From Deltaproteobacteria bacterium (GTDB lineage Bacteria > Desulfobacterota > Desulfuromonadia > Geobacterales > Geobacteraceae), in NCBI GenBank assembly GCA_009668975.1, contig SBEG01000016.1, positions 1-64,000 on the forward strand: a stretch of DNA of 64,000 nucleotides, in the 5' to 3' direction. Positions 16,802-26,894 of this stretch are shown here, one piece after another. The notes below the pieces were generated by a model, which searched no databases, was not told where the DNA came from, and saw only the letters and a list, made by a program, of their open reading frames with translations. The translations under genes and the position numbers were made by a program. Numbering within the stretch: position 1 is the first letter of the stretch; every line of letters begins with the position of its first letter.

Positions 16802-19051
16802 TCATTTCCGCAGCAGCCTCAAGCCGTTGAACACCACCAGCAGACTGGCGCCGACATCGGCAAATACCGCCATCCACATGGTGCCCAAGCCGACCAGAGT
16901 GAGCGCCACAAAAACGACCTTAATGCCCAAGGCCATGGAAATATTCTGAACGAGCACTCCCCGCGTGGCCTGTGAGAGGCGGACGAAGGTCGGGATTTTA
17001 CGCAGATCATCATCCATCAGGGCCACGTCAGCTGTTTCAATGGCCGTATCGGTCCCCATGGCGCCCATGGCGAAGCCGATATCGGCCCGGGCCAGGGCCG
17101 GCGCATCGTTGATGCCGTCACCAACCATTCCCACCATTCCCTCGGCACCAAATTGCTCGATTGCCTGCAGCTTGTCTTCGGGCAGCTGATTGCCGCGCAC
17201 CTGGTCGATTCCGACCTGAGCCGCGATGGACTGAGCGGTGTACAGGTTATCCCCCGACAACATCACGGTCTTGACGCCCAGGCGATGCAAATCCTCAATG
17301 GCGAGACGGCTCGTATCCTTGAGGGTATCGGCCACGGCAAACAGTGCCAGAACCTGCTTCCCATCATTCAGCAGCACCACGGTCTTACCCTGACGTTCCA
17401 GCAAATCCAGTTGGGCTTCGAGATCCGCAGAGCAAACGCCCTGCTCATGGACCATACGATGATTGCCCAGGTAATAGGTTTTACCGTCGATGACACCGCG
17501 CACACCACGACCGGCAAGCGCCTCAAATGCTTCCACATTCGCGCGCGCCACCCCGTCATGTTCCGCGGCGCTGGCCACTGCCTGCGAAACCGGATGATCG
17601 GAGCGTGCAGCCAGACTGGCCGCCAAACGCCGGCACTGCTCGGCGGACATCTCCGTCCGCACCTCAAAATCGGTCTGGACCGGCTTACCCTGGGTCAGGG
17701 TGCCGGTCTTATCGAACGCCAGCCAGGCCAGCTTGCGGCCTTCTTCCAGGTAGACGCCGCCCTTGATCAGGATTCCGTGCCGAGCTGCTGCGGCCAGACC
17801 ACTGACAATCGTCACCGGCGTCGAAATCACCAGTGCACAGGGGCAGGCGATTACCAGCAACACCAGTGCTTTGTAGATCCAGTCATGCCAGGAACCGCCC
17901 ATCAGCAGCGGCGGCAGAATGGCAATCGCCAGCGCCATGGCAAAGACACAGGGCGTATAGACGCGGGCGAACCGGTCAACAAAACGTTGCGTCGGCGCCT
18001 TTGCCCCTTGCGCTTCCTCTACCGCATGAATGATCCGGGCCAGGGTGGTGTTGTTTGCCGCAGCCGTCACGCGGTACTCGAAGGAACTGGCCTGGTTGAT
18101 CGTCCCGGCAAACACCGCATCGCTTTCGGCCTTGTCCACCGGCAGACTTTCCCCGGTAATCGGTGCCTGATTTACCGAAGAGCGGCCGGCAACGATGATA
18201 CCGTCCAGGCCGATGCGCTCACCCGGTTTAACCCGAACAATGCTCCCAACCAGAACATTTTTGGCTTCAATCTCCTGCCAGGAGCCATCCGGCTGCTGGA
18301 CGGTGGCCCGTTCCGGGGCAAGTTTCATCAAGCCTTCAATGGCGTTGCGCGTCCGGTCAAGGGATTTGACTTCGATCAGCTCGGCGATGGTAAACAAAAC
18401 CATAACCATTGCCGCTTCCGGCCACACGCCTAAAAACAGCGCACCGGTTACGGCAATGCTCATCAGCGCGTTGATGTTCAGGTTACCGTTGGCGATAGCC
18501 AAAAAGCCCTTCTTGTAGGTACCCAGGCCACAAACAGCAATTGCCAGAACAGCCAATCCGGCGGAAAGCCACTCGGCCATGCCCAGCCAGTGAACCACCT
18601 CCGAAGCAATTGCCGCCAATCCGGCAAGAATCAGAGGCCACCAGGGCTTCTTCGTCTCCGCCTCGGGCAGAGACTTGTCGGCACTGGCCAGTTCCGGTTT
18701 AAAGCCGAGGGAGCGTATCGCAGCCAGAATCTCATCCAGTGCGTCCGGATCATGCACGATCGTCAGCACCCGCTGCAGCAGGTTGAACTCCATGCTCTTG
18801 ACCGAGGACATGCGGTTCAACTTGGTGCGGATCAGAGTTTCTTCGATCGGGCAATCCATCTGCATGATGCGAATTGCGGTTCTGATTCCCTCTGCAACCT
18901 GCTCCTGTCCGGCCAGGCGATCCAGCGATGCCGGCAGAGCAGAACAGCAAGGCCCATCATGCTCGTGCTCGTGAGCATGGTCGTGGTTGTGTCCATGTTC
19001 ATGATCATGTTGATGTTCATTCTCGTGATTATGATTGCAGCAGTTGGCCAT
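16802..19051 (-). CDS. Heavy-metal-transporting P1B-type ATPase (Zn/Cd/Pb)
   Basis: A 749-residue inner-membrane pump. The N terminus is a His-rich tail (HNHENEHQHDHEHGHNHD) that can buffer metal. A heavy-metal-associated domain follows, with MDCPIEE in place of the usual CxxC, as in many Zn/Cd/Pb exporters. The core has the CPC channel motif (403-405), DKTGTLTQG with phosphorylated Asp 447, and GDGINDAPALARADIGFAMG. It exports Zn2+, Cd2+ or Pb2+ and is of the ZntA/CadA type. AAGGAGG precedes the ATG. Upstream, AGTCAA-N5-TTGACT may be an operator. Confidence 0.93.
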   Translation of the reverse strand: MANCCNHNHENEHQHDHEHGHNHDHAHEHEHDGPCCSALPASLDRLAGQEQVAEGIRTAIRIMQMDCPIEETLIRTKLNRMSSVKSMEFNLLQRVLTIVHDPDALDEILAAIRSLGFKPELASADKSLPEAETKKPWWPLILAGLAAIASEVVHWLGMAEWLSAGLAVLAIAVCGLGTYKKGFLAIANGNLNINALMSIAVTGALFLGVWPEAAMVMVLFTIAELIEVKSLDRTRNAIEGLMKLAPERATVQQPDGSWQEIEAKNVLVGSIVRVKPGERIGLDGIIVAGRSSVNQAPITGESLPVDKAESDAVFAGTINQASSFEYRVTAAANNTTLARIIHAVEEAQGAKAPTQRFVDRFARVYTPCVFAMALAIAILPPLLMGGSWHDWIYKALVLLVIACPCALVISTPVTIVSGLAAAARHGILIKGGVYLEEGRKLAWLAFDKTGTLTQGKPVQTDFEVRTEMSAEQCRRLAASLAARSDHPVSQAVASAAEHDGVARANVEAFEALAGRGVRGVIDGKTYYLGNHRMVHEQGVCSADLEAQLDLLERQGKTVVLLNDGKQVLALFAVADTLKDTSRLAIEDLHRLGVKTVMLSGDNLYTAQSIAAQVGIDQVRGNQLPEDKLQAIEQFGAEGMVGMVGDGINDAPALARADIGFAMGAMGTDTAIETADVALMDDDLRKIPTFVRLSQATRGVLVQNISMALGIKVVFVALTLVGLGTMWMAVFADVGASLLVVFNGLRLLRK

Positions 19052-19122
19052 GGTGGCCTCCTTGTATCGTGAATTTTTTCAATCCTGATTGGGCCGCTCT
19101 GACCGTAAGGCCAGTCCCGGAA

Positions 19123-19139
19123 ATAGTCAACTTTTTTGA
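19123..19139 (-). promoter_or_regulatory. Inverted repeat upstream of metal ATPase
   Basis: On the minus strand AGTCAAAAAAGTTGACT forms 6-bp inverted arms around AAAAG. It overlaps a TTGACT that could act as a -35 box about 75-90 bases before the ATPase start. It may be the binding site of a metal-responsive repressor or activator, but no regulator gene is next to it. No other feature is seen in the 19052-19329 gap. Confidence 0.3.
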
Positions 19140-19329
19140 CTTTTGACGTCCGATCAGATAGACACCTTTTTACTAAAGTATACCTATTTTCCGCAACTGT
19201 GTCTGTCGTCAGAATACCATTAACTGGAGAACTCAACGGGAAAACCTGCATAACTCTCTGAAAACCGGACCAAAATTACAACCAATGACCTAACACACCA
19301 ATATTTCACCCAAATGTTGCACTGGGAAC

Positions 19330-21771
19330 ATGAAACTGCAATGGTTCAATGATACAAAAAGAACCATGAAGAAAATCAAAGTAGACCTGCACGTCCACTC
19401 GAGCCATTCCAACAAACCCAACTACTGGGCATTGCGCAAATTCAACTGCCCGGAAAGCTACTCATCGCCGGAACTGATCTACCATGCGGCACGCAAACAG
19501 GGAATGGATTATGTCACCATCACCGACCACAACGCCATCAGCGGCGCCCTGGAAATAGCCCACCTTCCCGGAGTCTTCGTCAGTTCAGAGGTAACCTGCT
19601 ATTTTCCCGAAGACGGCTGCAAACTGCACGTGGTGGTTCTCAACATTAACGAGGACAGTTTTCGGGAAATTCTGGAACTGCGCAAGAACCTCTACGAACT
19701 GGTCGACTATCTCCATCACAACGGCATTCCCCATTTCGTGGCCCATCCGCTCTATGCCCAGAACGATAAATTATCCGCGGACCATCTGGAAAAAATGCTC
19801 CTGCTTTTCCGGGTCTTCGAGGTAAAAAACGGTGCACGGGCCAAACGCTACGGAACATTCCTGGAAGAGCTCATCGTCAGCTTGACCCCGGAAAAGATCG
19901 CGGAACTTGCGGACAAACACGGCCTGACAGCGGTCGGCGATACGCCTTGGATCAAGGGTCGCGTGGGCGGTTCCGACGATCACAGCGGCCTCTTTATCGC
20001 CGGAGCCCATACGGTCGTGCCCGGGGCGACGAATCTGGATGAATTTCTCGACGGCATTATCAAGCTCGACTCGGCACCAGCCGGGGCGGACGGTGATCCC
20101 CTCACCCTCGCCCATAGCCTCTACTCCATCACCCACAGTTTCTATCGCCAGCGGCTCGGTTCCGGCACCTCCGCATCCATGCCGTTCATCAAAGCGCTGT
20201 TGGAGAGATTTTTCGCTTCGGATGGAGAGCGCTCCTCCTTTCTCGACAAATTGAAACTGTTCATCCGCAGAAACCTTCCGGATGGCAGCGACCGCGGGGC
20301 AAATGGCAGTTTCGAAGGGATGCTGGACAAGGAAGCAAAGCGGTTGCTGAAGGATACCGAGTTCCTGCGCAGCATCGGCACGGAATCCAGGAACCGCAAG
20401 ATCTTTGCCGTCACCAGTTACCTGGCCAACCGGATGATCTACCTCTACACGGAACGTCTGACGCGGATATCTTTTTCTTCCGGTTTCTTCGACATTATCC
20501 ACTCATTGAGTACCATTGGCCTGGTCCACCTGCTGATCTCGCCCTATTACCTTGCGTTCCATCATCAGCACCGGGGCAAGCAGTTGATGGCGGATCTCTC
20601 GCAGAGATTTGCTGCAAAAAAAGGATTACAGAAGAAGGAAAAGATCGCCCTGTTCACCGATACCCTCAATGAAATCAACGGTGTGGCCATCACGATCAGG
20701 CGACTGATAGACATTGCCCGGACCAGGGGCATAGAACTGACGGTGATCACCTCCTCGCCGAATCCGACCGGGTACGAAAACGGCGTCATGAACTTCCGTT
20801 CCGTCGGTGACTTCGTCCTGCCCGAGTACCCGGAACTGAAACTGCACTTTCCGCCGGTTCTTGATGTCATCGATTACTTCGAGCGTGAGGAATTCACCCG
20901 CATCCATGTCAGCACGCCAGGAACCGTGGGCCTGCTCGCCCTCTCAATTGCCAAGCTGATGGATTTCCCCATTGCCGGAACCTACCACACCGATATTCCC
21001 CAGTATGTCAGGAGCCTGACTTCCGACGAGATTCTGGAAAGGGCGGCCTGGGGCTTCATGATCTGGTTCTACGGCCAGATGGATGAAGTGATGGTCCCTT
21101 CGGCCAGCACCCGGACGCAACTCATCGAACGCGGACTGGCGGCGGAGAAGACCCGTCCCCTGCCGCGCTGGGTGGATATCGATACCTTTTCACCGCGGCA
21201 CCGTGACCCGGATTTCTGGAATCGCTTCGGCAGCAGCAAAAGCCTGAAATTCCTCTATGTCGGGAGGGTCTCGCGATAAAAGAATCTGGAACTCCTGGCT
21301 GAGGCCTTTCGGAGCATCTGTGCCGAACAAGCACCAGCTCAACTGGTGATCGTCGGTGACGGGCCGTTTAAAAACGACCTGCAGACTCTGCTGCGGGGAC
21401 TCCCGGTGATCTTCACCGGTTACCTCGCCGGGGAGGCCCTGGCAGCGGCCTTCGCCTCGGCCGATGTCTTTGTCTTTCCCAGCACCACCGACACCTTCGG
21501 CAATGTCGTCCTGGAAGCCCAGGCATCGGGCCTGCCGGTCATCGTTTCCGATGGTGGAGGACCGAAGGAACTGATGGTCGACAAGAGTACCGGCCTCGTT
21601 ACCAAGGCTGACAGCCTGGAGGAACTGACCGGCGCCATGCGCCTGCTGCTGAGGAACCCGGAACTGACATCGGAAATGGGCAGAAATGCGCGCACCTTCG
21701 CCGAGCAGGGCGCCCTTTCCATGACCGACGCCTGCGGCACCATCCTGCAGCCGAAAGTCGTCAACTACTGA
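19330..21771 (+). pseudogene. PHP-domain/glycosyltransferase family 4 fusion with in-frame stop
   Basis: An 813-codon reading frame. The N terminus (about 1-260) is a PHP metal-dependent phosphoesterase domain: VDLHVHSSHS, TITDHNAISG, HFVAHPL and GGSDDH. The C-terminal half (about 430-813) is a GT-B fold transferase of family 4: LNEINGVAITI, FPIAGTYHTDIP, then FVFPSTTDTFGNVVLEAQASGLPVI. TAA at 21277-21279 (codon 650) interrupts it inside YVGRVSR*KNLELL; homologous enzymes read REKNLE here, so one G-to-T change of GAA explains it. The start may instead be the ATG at 19366. Without read-through, the product would lose its donor-binding domain. The next gene follows after 8 bases. Confidence 0.85.
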
Positions 21772-21779
21772 GAGGTCCC

Positions 21780-23093
21780 GTGTCAGTCACATATTCGAAA
21801 CTTTCCCTGATGCGCCACGCGCTTACCCTGGCCCGTGGCAGAATTCCCTCCCAGCTGATCATTCAGCTGACCGACTCCTGCAACGCCACCTGTCCGCAGT
21901 GCGGTATGCGGCGGAACGCCCCCTTCCGCCGCTCCCTCCTTCCCCTGGAGCAGGGCAGGCGGATCATCGACCATGCCGCCAATTCCGGCATCGCCGCGCT
22001 TTCCTTTACCGGCGGGGAACCTTTTCTCCATGCGAAAAATCTGCTCACGCTGATTCACTGCGCCGGTGAGGCAGGCATACCCTTTATTCGGACCGGCACG
22101 AACGGCTTTCTCTTCAAAAATCCCGACAGCGCGGACTTCACCGCCAGAATTTCCCGCCTGGCCGAGTCACTGGCCAGCACCAGGCTCTACACCTTCTGGA
22201 TCAGCATAGATTCACCCGATCCGGACACTCACGAAAACATGCGAGGACTGCCCGGAGTCATGAAGGGCATTGAACGCGCGCTGCCTATTTTCCACCAACA
22301 CGGGGTTTTTCCCGCGGCCAATCTCGGCATCACGAAAGCGATCCTGCCAAAAAGACCAGCTGCACAGGCTGACGCAGAATCCACCCGCGAGGAATTCCGG
22401 GAGGGCTTCCTGGCTTTTTACCGACGCGTTATCGATCTCGGCTTCACCATTGCCAACGCCTGCTATCCGATGAATATCGAGACGGATCCGGCGTCTTCTC
22501 TCAGCGCGGTCTATGAAGCAACGGCGGCGGACGATTGCGTCCGCTTCAGCGTTCGGGAAAAACACGCCATGTTCACGGCCCTTGCGGAAACCATCCCGGA
22601 ATTCCGCTCCCGTATCAGAATATTTTCGCCCCTCAGCTCCTTGCACGCGTTGGCTCAGCACTATTCCGGCGAAGAGGACCGGAGCTACCCCTGCAACGGA
22701 GGCAGCGATTTCTTCTTTATCGACGCCAAGGACGGTAATACCTACCCGTGCGGCTACCGGGGCAGCGAGAATCTCGGCAAGTTCTGGGATCTAGACCTGA
22801 AGAATCCTCCCCGCAAACGATCCTGCCGGGAATGCGACTGGGAATGCTTCCGTGACCCGTCGGAGCTTCTTGGGCCTTTTCAGGAATTATGCTCCGCCCC
22901 GTTAGGGGTAGCCCGGCGCTTGCTGCGGGACAAAAAACTCACCGATCTCTGGCTCAGCGACCTGCGCTACTATCGGGCCAGTGACTATTTCAACGGCAGA
23001 CGGGGGCCCGATGACCGCAAGCTCGCGCGTTTTGCACCTTCACCCCTTTGCACCAAGGAATCGAGTCATACGGAATGCGGAATTCCCTCCTGA
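21780..23093 (+). CDS. Radical SAM protein with SPASM-like C terminus
   Basis: A 437-residue radical SAM enzyme. The cluster motif is CNATCPQC (C34, C38, C41), followed by ALSFTGGEPFLH for SAM binding. The C-terminal third has further cysteines (YPCNGG, TYPCGYRG, CRECDWECF) that could hold auxiliary clusters as in SPASM/twitch proteins. It starts at a GTG preceded by GAGAGG, eight bases after the PHP-glycosyltransferase frame, so both form one transcript. The substrate is unknown; the context suggests modification of a sugar, lipid or envelope component. Confidence 0.8.
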   Translation: MSVTYSKLSLMRHALTLARGRIPSQLIIQLTDSCNATCPQCGMRRNAPFRRSLLPLEQGRRIIDHAANSGIAALSFTGGEPFLHAKNLLTLIHCAGEAGIPFIRTGTNGFLFKNPDSADFTARISRLAESLASTRLYTFWISIDSPDPDTHENMRGLPGVMKGIERALPIFHQHGVFPAANLGITKAILPKRPAAQADAESTREEFREGFLAFYRRVIDLGFTIANACYPMNIETDPASSLSAVYEATAADDCVRFSVREKHAMFTALAETIPEFRSRIRIFSPLSSLHALAQHYSGEEDRSYPCNGGSDFFFIDAKDGNTYPCGYRGSENLGKFWDLDLKNPPRKRSCRECDWECFRDPSELLGPFQELCSAPLGVARRLLRDKKLTDLWLSDLRYYRASDYFNGRRGPDDRKLARFAPSPLCTKESSHTECGIPS

Positions 23094-23136
23094 ATACATG
23101 CAGAGACAGTTCAATGAATGACGAAAAGGATTCCCC

Positions 23137-24762
23137 ATGGAACTTCAACAACACTCCGACGATCACCTGCTGCAGGAATTGATGGCCGTCCGTCTCCAAC
23201 TGACGGCGTTGAAACGGAAATTAACGCTGCAGAGTAAATCACTGGAATCTCTCAAGGAAGAAAAAGAACGCCTCTCGGTTACGCTTCGTTCCATCAGCGA
23301 AGGGGTGATTACCACCGATATGAACGGCAGGATCGTTTTCATCAACGCCGCCGCGGAACGGTTGATCGATTGCCCAAAGGAGAAGGCAGCAGGGAGACTT
23401 CTTTCCGGGATAATCAATATCACGCACGAAGAAGGAAGCAATAAAAACCTCGGGACCCTTCTCGACACGGCCATGATAACCGGCCGGGTTATCGAGCTGG
23501 CTGCCGCGACAACCCTTGTCTCCAGTGACGGGAAAAGCAAGATTGTTTCCATCTCCGTTTCCCCTCTCCATGACCGGAACAGTATGATTTCCGGGGTAGT
23601 CCTCGTTCTCCGGGATATCACGGAAAAAAAGGCTCTCGAAAATGAACTTTTCAAGGTCCAGAAACTGGAATCGCTCGGTCTTCTGGCCGGCGGTATCGCC
23701 CACGACTTCAACAATATTCTCACGGCGATCCTGGCAAACATTTCCCTGGCCACCTGCCTGATCCCGCCGGCAAACGCCGCGCACACCAGGCTGGACCAGG
23801 CGGAGAAGGCAGCCGGCCGTGCCGCTGATCTTGCCAGGCAGCTCCTGACCTTTGCCAAAGGGGGGAAACCGATCAAGAAAACCGTGGCTCCGGCCAAGCT
23901 GCTGGTGGAATCGGCAAATTTTGCCCTCCACGGCGCCAGCGTTTCCTGTGAGTTTGACCTGCCGGATGACCTCTGGGCCATCGAGGCTGACCCGGGGCAG
24001 ATAAACCAGGTAGTCAACAACCTGGTGGTGAACGCAGTACAAGCCATGACCAGCGGCGGACACATCCGGATCAGCAGTGAAAATATCCACTACGCCGATG
24101 AAGAGTCTCTCCCCCTGGGGAGAGGGCGCTATGTCAGGATTGCCGTTAAGGATTCCGGAGTCGGCATCCCCGAGGAAATCCGGCAAAAAATATTCGATCC
24201 CTATTTTACGACCAAACCGTACGGAAACGGCCTCGGACTCGCGACCAGCTACTCCATCATCCGTAACCACGGCGGGCATATCACGGTAGCGTCGACTCCC
24301 GGAAAGGGAACGACTTTTATGATCTACCTTCCCGCATCGGATAAGAACCTGACCGAAATCATGGTTGAGAACGTGGTGTTGACCGGCAACAGCGGCAAAA
24401 TTCTCGTAATGGACGATGAAGAGATGATCAGAAATGTCGCGGCGGAAATGGCGCAGCACATGGGTTATCAGCCGGTTTCCTGCGAAAGTGGCGACAAGGC
24501 CGTTTCTCTCTACCAGGAGGCACTGAAATCAGGAGAAACGTTCCACGCGGTGATCATGGATCTCACGATTCCCGGTGGCATGGGTGGGCAAGAAGCCTTG
24601 CAGCACCTCATCGCCCTTGATCCTGAGGTGCGGGCCATCGCCTCCAGCGGTTATTCCGACTGCCGCTCAATCGCCGAATTTCGGGAGCACGGTTTTCGTG
24701 GAGTACTGCCGAAACCCTATACGATCCGGGAGTTTCATCGGGCGTTGCATGAAGTGCGTTAA
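23137..24762 (+). CDS. Hybrid histidine kinase (PAS-HisKA-HATPase-REC)
   Basis: A 541-residue soluble sensor kinase. A coiled-coil N terminus leads into a PAS domain (about 45-165, SEGVITTDMNGRIVFIN). The HisKA box is GGIAHDFNN with phosphorylated His 189. The HATPase has NQVVNNLVVNAVQAM (N box), VKDSGVGIP (G1) and NGLGLATSY (G2). A C-terminal receiver has VMDDEEM and phosphorylated Asp 475 (VIMDLTIPGG). There are no membrane segments, so it senses a cytoplasmic signal. The receiver probably acts inside a phosphorelay. AAGGA precedes the ATG. It lies 43 bases after the radical SAM gene. Confidence 0.92.
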   Translation: MELQQHSDDHLLQELMAVRLQLTALKRKLTLQSKSLESLKEEKERLSVTLRSISEGVITTDMNGRIVFINAAAERLIDCPKEKAAGRLLSGIINITHEEGSNKNLGTLLDTAMITGRVIELAAATTLVSSDGKSKIVSISVSPLHDRNSMISGVVLVLRDITEKKALENELFKVQKLESLGLLAGGIAHDFNNILTAILANISLATCLIPPANAAHTRLDQAEKAAGRAADLARQLLTFAKGGKPIKKTVAPAKLLVESANFALHGASVSCEFDLPDDLWAIEADPGQINQVVNNLVVNAVQAMTSGGHIRISSENIHYADEESLPLGRGRYVRIAVKDSGVGIPEEIRQKIFDPYFTTKPYGNGLGLATSYSIIRNHGGHITVASTPGKGTTFMIYLPASDKNLTEIMVENVVLTGNSGKILVMDDEEMIRNVAAEMAQHMGYQPVSCESGDKAVSLYQEALKSGETFHAVIMDLTIPGGMGGQEALQHLIALDPEVRAIASSGYSDCRSIAEFREHGFRGVLPKPYTIREFHRALHEVR

Positions 24763-24792
24763 GAATCGAAGACCCTCTGTATCGGCGCTGCC

Positions 24793-25393
24793 GTGAATCT
24801 ATCGTCGAAGCAGCTGCAAACAGTTCTGTCCGGACATGCCGTTCTGTGCCACTTTGTCTTTCCGGATTGCACCCTTGCCGCACGGCTCCAGTCAACCGGA
24901 ACACCCGCACAATGCACATCAATCAGCGTTGTTGCGTCCAAGTCTTTGCTTCTGGCGCCGGGAGTCCGAATTGCAGTAACTGACGCCATTGCCCTGCTCC
25001 GCCAGGGATTCCCCACTGCCGGGTAACACTAAACTCCCCTGCTGCCCAAATTTGCATCGTACTTCCCGATCTGAAGCAAATGCAAAGAACCGTTCCTCAC
25101 ACCCGGCACATCACTCCGCTTATCCGCTCCTGCAGGTTCCAAGGACAGGCTATCGCTGGCATTCACGGCAGGCGAAAAACAACACGGAACTTAGGCTTGA
25201 GGCATCTTCTCCCCAAGGGGTCGCCTGCGGACTCTACGGATTGCTCCAGGAACGGCTCGGCTTCAAATTCATCGATCCCCGGCAAACGTTGCTGCCTCAC
25301 CATACCGGTTGGTATTGCACGACGCTGCTAAAGCCGACGGAACAAGGCCGGCAGGCAATTTCTTTTCTGACTCCCACGGAAGTGTCGGATTAA
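24793..25393 (+). pseudogene. Remnant of a DUF4838-like protein
   Basis: No single frame covers this stretch, but protein-like fragments remain. The best, in the frame ending at 25393, reads LRLEASSPQGVACGLYGLLQ then ERLGFKFIDPRQTLLPHHTG, which resembles the start of DUF4838/GH20-like proteins (their GTVYGVYDFLERLG region). An upstream fragment (24793-25026) may be part of the same gene in another frame. The stretch has no ribosome site and ends against the RHH gene, which suggests a decayed gene truncated by an insertion. The family assignment rests on a short segment. Confidence 0.4.
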
Positions 25394-25677
25394 TGTTTCG
25401 AGATGTGCTTAGTGATTAATTTACTGACCATCTCCGCGACTGTTTTTCCCTTACGCCGGGCCTCAGCTTCGAGTCGTTCCAAGAGCTCTTCCTTGACCGT
25501 CACATCGAGACGTACGAACCCAGCGGGAATTTCCGCCCTGGTGGAAGTATCAACCACTATACTTCCAACTTTCTCCTCAGCAGAAGCAGAACCGTGTTGA
25601 GCAGCAATGAATTCAAGTGCCGCCTTTGTATCTATAACCGGCTTTGCAATACTCGGTTTCGTGCGCAATTTCGTCAT
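25390..25677 (-). CDS. Ribbon-helix-helix partner of ParA (ParG-like)
   Basis: A 95-residue protein: a flexible N terminus and a C-terminal ribbon-helix-helix fold (FVRLDVTVKEELLERLEAEA then RRKGKTVAEMVSKLI). This is the layout of the small DNA-binding partners (ParG, ParR-omega type) of type Ib partition ATPases, which bind the centromere and stimulate the ATPase through the tail. Its ATG overlaps the parA stop by four bases (ATGA), and GGAG stands within the parA end, so translation is coupled. It could also act as the operon repressor. Confidence 0.65.
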   Translation of the reverse strand: MTKLRTKPSIAKPVIDTKAALEFIAAQHGSASAEEKVGSIVVDTSTRAEIPAGFVRLDVTVKEELLERLEAEARRKGKTVAEMVSKLITKHISKH

Positions 25678-26333
25678 CTTCTTTTCTCCTCCAGAATGTC
25701 TTCAATCTCGGCAACAAGCGCCCTGAATTCATCCTTGGCGGAAGTATCGTTCCAATCCTCGACGGATAACCCCCTTGCGAGGGCTTCACTGTAGGCAACT
25801 CGATATCCGAGTCGTGCAATCATTCCTTTCAGTTGCAACTCGCGGTCAACCGCTTCGCTCAATTCTCTGGCTTCCATCGTATTTGCCCGGTAGCGAGTCC
25901 ACAACAGACGGGCATCAACATCGGATTTGTACTTTTTGGCCTCTTCGATTGTGGTGAGCAGATCGCAGACAGACCATATTTCGGCGGCACTGGCGCCCAG
26001 TGGGATGAGGGAAAGATGACTGAGAATGATAATGGCCCGGGTCATCTCAGCGATACGTGGTGGAGCATCGATGATGATATAGCGAAAACCTTCCGCTGCT
26101 TCTTGTACCTTGTCGATTAGTTCCAGATGGTTAGCCGCCGTGGCCAGGAAGAGCGTCGTCGAAGGCAGAGAGGCTTGCCTGGTTGCATACCAGGAGGCAC
26201 TTGTCCCTTGGGGCAAGTCACAATCAATGAGCAAGGTCGAACTGTGGTCTGAAAAGTTCGCCGCCAGGTTGGTGGCGATCGTGGAACGGCCAACGCCCCC
26301 TTTGACCTGGATTACACCTATAATTTCAGTCAT
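25674..26333 (-). CDS. ParA-family partition ATPase
   Basis: A 219-residue ATPase with the deviant Walker A motif KGGVGRST, switch I region DCDLPQGTSASW and the Walker B IIIDAPP. It has no N-terminal helix-turn-helix, so it is of the short type Ib (ParF-like) class. Such proteins move plasmids or large complexes over the nucleoid with a small DNA-binding partner, and here that partner follows directly with a 4-base overlap. GAGGAAAG precedes the ATG. A chromosomal copy points to an integrated plasmid or element, or to a positioning role for another cargo. Confidence 0.88.
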   Translation of the reverse strand: MTEIIGVIQVKGGVGRSTIATNLAANFSDHSSTLLIDCDLPQGTSASWYATRQASLPSTTLFLATAANHLELIDKVQEAAEGFRYIIIDAPPRIAEMTRAIIILSHLSLIPLGASAAEIWSVCDLLTTIEEAKKYKSDVDARLLWTRYRANTMEARELSEAVDRELQLKGMIARLGYRVAYSEALARGLSVEDWNDTSAKDEFRALVAEIEDILEEKRR

Positions 26334-26551
26334 CGTGCTACTTTCCTCTTTGAAATACAGCTGTACAAGGTAAAGAAAAAGCTCTTACGGAATTGTCAGA
26401 CAAACGGGGAAATACTTTTTTCTGAAACACACTCGGTTGCGACCGACAATTTTACCGTTGCTAGAACTTGATTGAAACATATCATCTTGTATTTGCAAGA
26501 GAAAAGTTCCGAAACGCCACAGTGGCCAATTTTTTCACACAACTGTAACAT

Positions 26552-26824
26552 TCAAACCGGACAAACCCTCTCGCGGGCAATCAGAATACACTTACAGGCA
26601 TCAGTAGACCTGCCGCTTTCATGAATCTTTTTAATTTTCGCCGGGTGCTTGGCCTGGAAGATCTCATATTCGGAGTGAATCGGTTCCCGCAGGAACTCCG
26701 ATACCGGTAGCACCAACAATTTCTTGCCGTCCCCTGCGACAACCGCAGCCACTTTTCGCTTCATTTTCCCAGTAGGGGAAGAAATATTCCTGACCGGCAT
26801 TCCGCGCGCCACATTCGCAAACAT
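26552..26824 (-). CDS. Small protein, function unknown
   Basis: A 90-residue frame with protein-like composition from about residue 20 onward (MKRKVAAVVAGDGKKLLVLPVSE) and two C-terminal cysteines (DACKCILI). AGGTGA lies about nine bases before the ATG at 26824. A rival 60-residue frame begins at a GTG at about 26836 behind GGAGG and is Cys-rich (CECGARN, SGCGCRRGR); only one of the two is likely to be real. It sits between parA and a small zinc-finger-like gene on the same strand. No family is recognised. Confidence 0.35.
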   Translation of the reverse strand: MFANVARGMPVRNISSPTGKMKRKVAAVVAGDGKKLLVLPVSEFLREPIHSEYEIFQAKHPAKIKKIHESGRSTDACKCILIARERVCPV

Positions 26825-26894
26825 TCGTTTTATTCACCTGCTTCCTCCAGTTACCGCATTTGATTGTGCTGTGCTACGAAACTACCCCCGCAAG

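Noticed and set aside
17153-18433. 426-codon plus-strand frame opposite the P-type ATPase
   Set aside because: The minus strand encodes a complete P1B ATPase; the opposite frame is low-complexity in His, Gln and Arg.
23239-24459. 406-codon minus-strand frame opposite the hybrid kinase
   Set aside because: It is a shadow of the kinase frame, with no start site or homology features.
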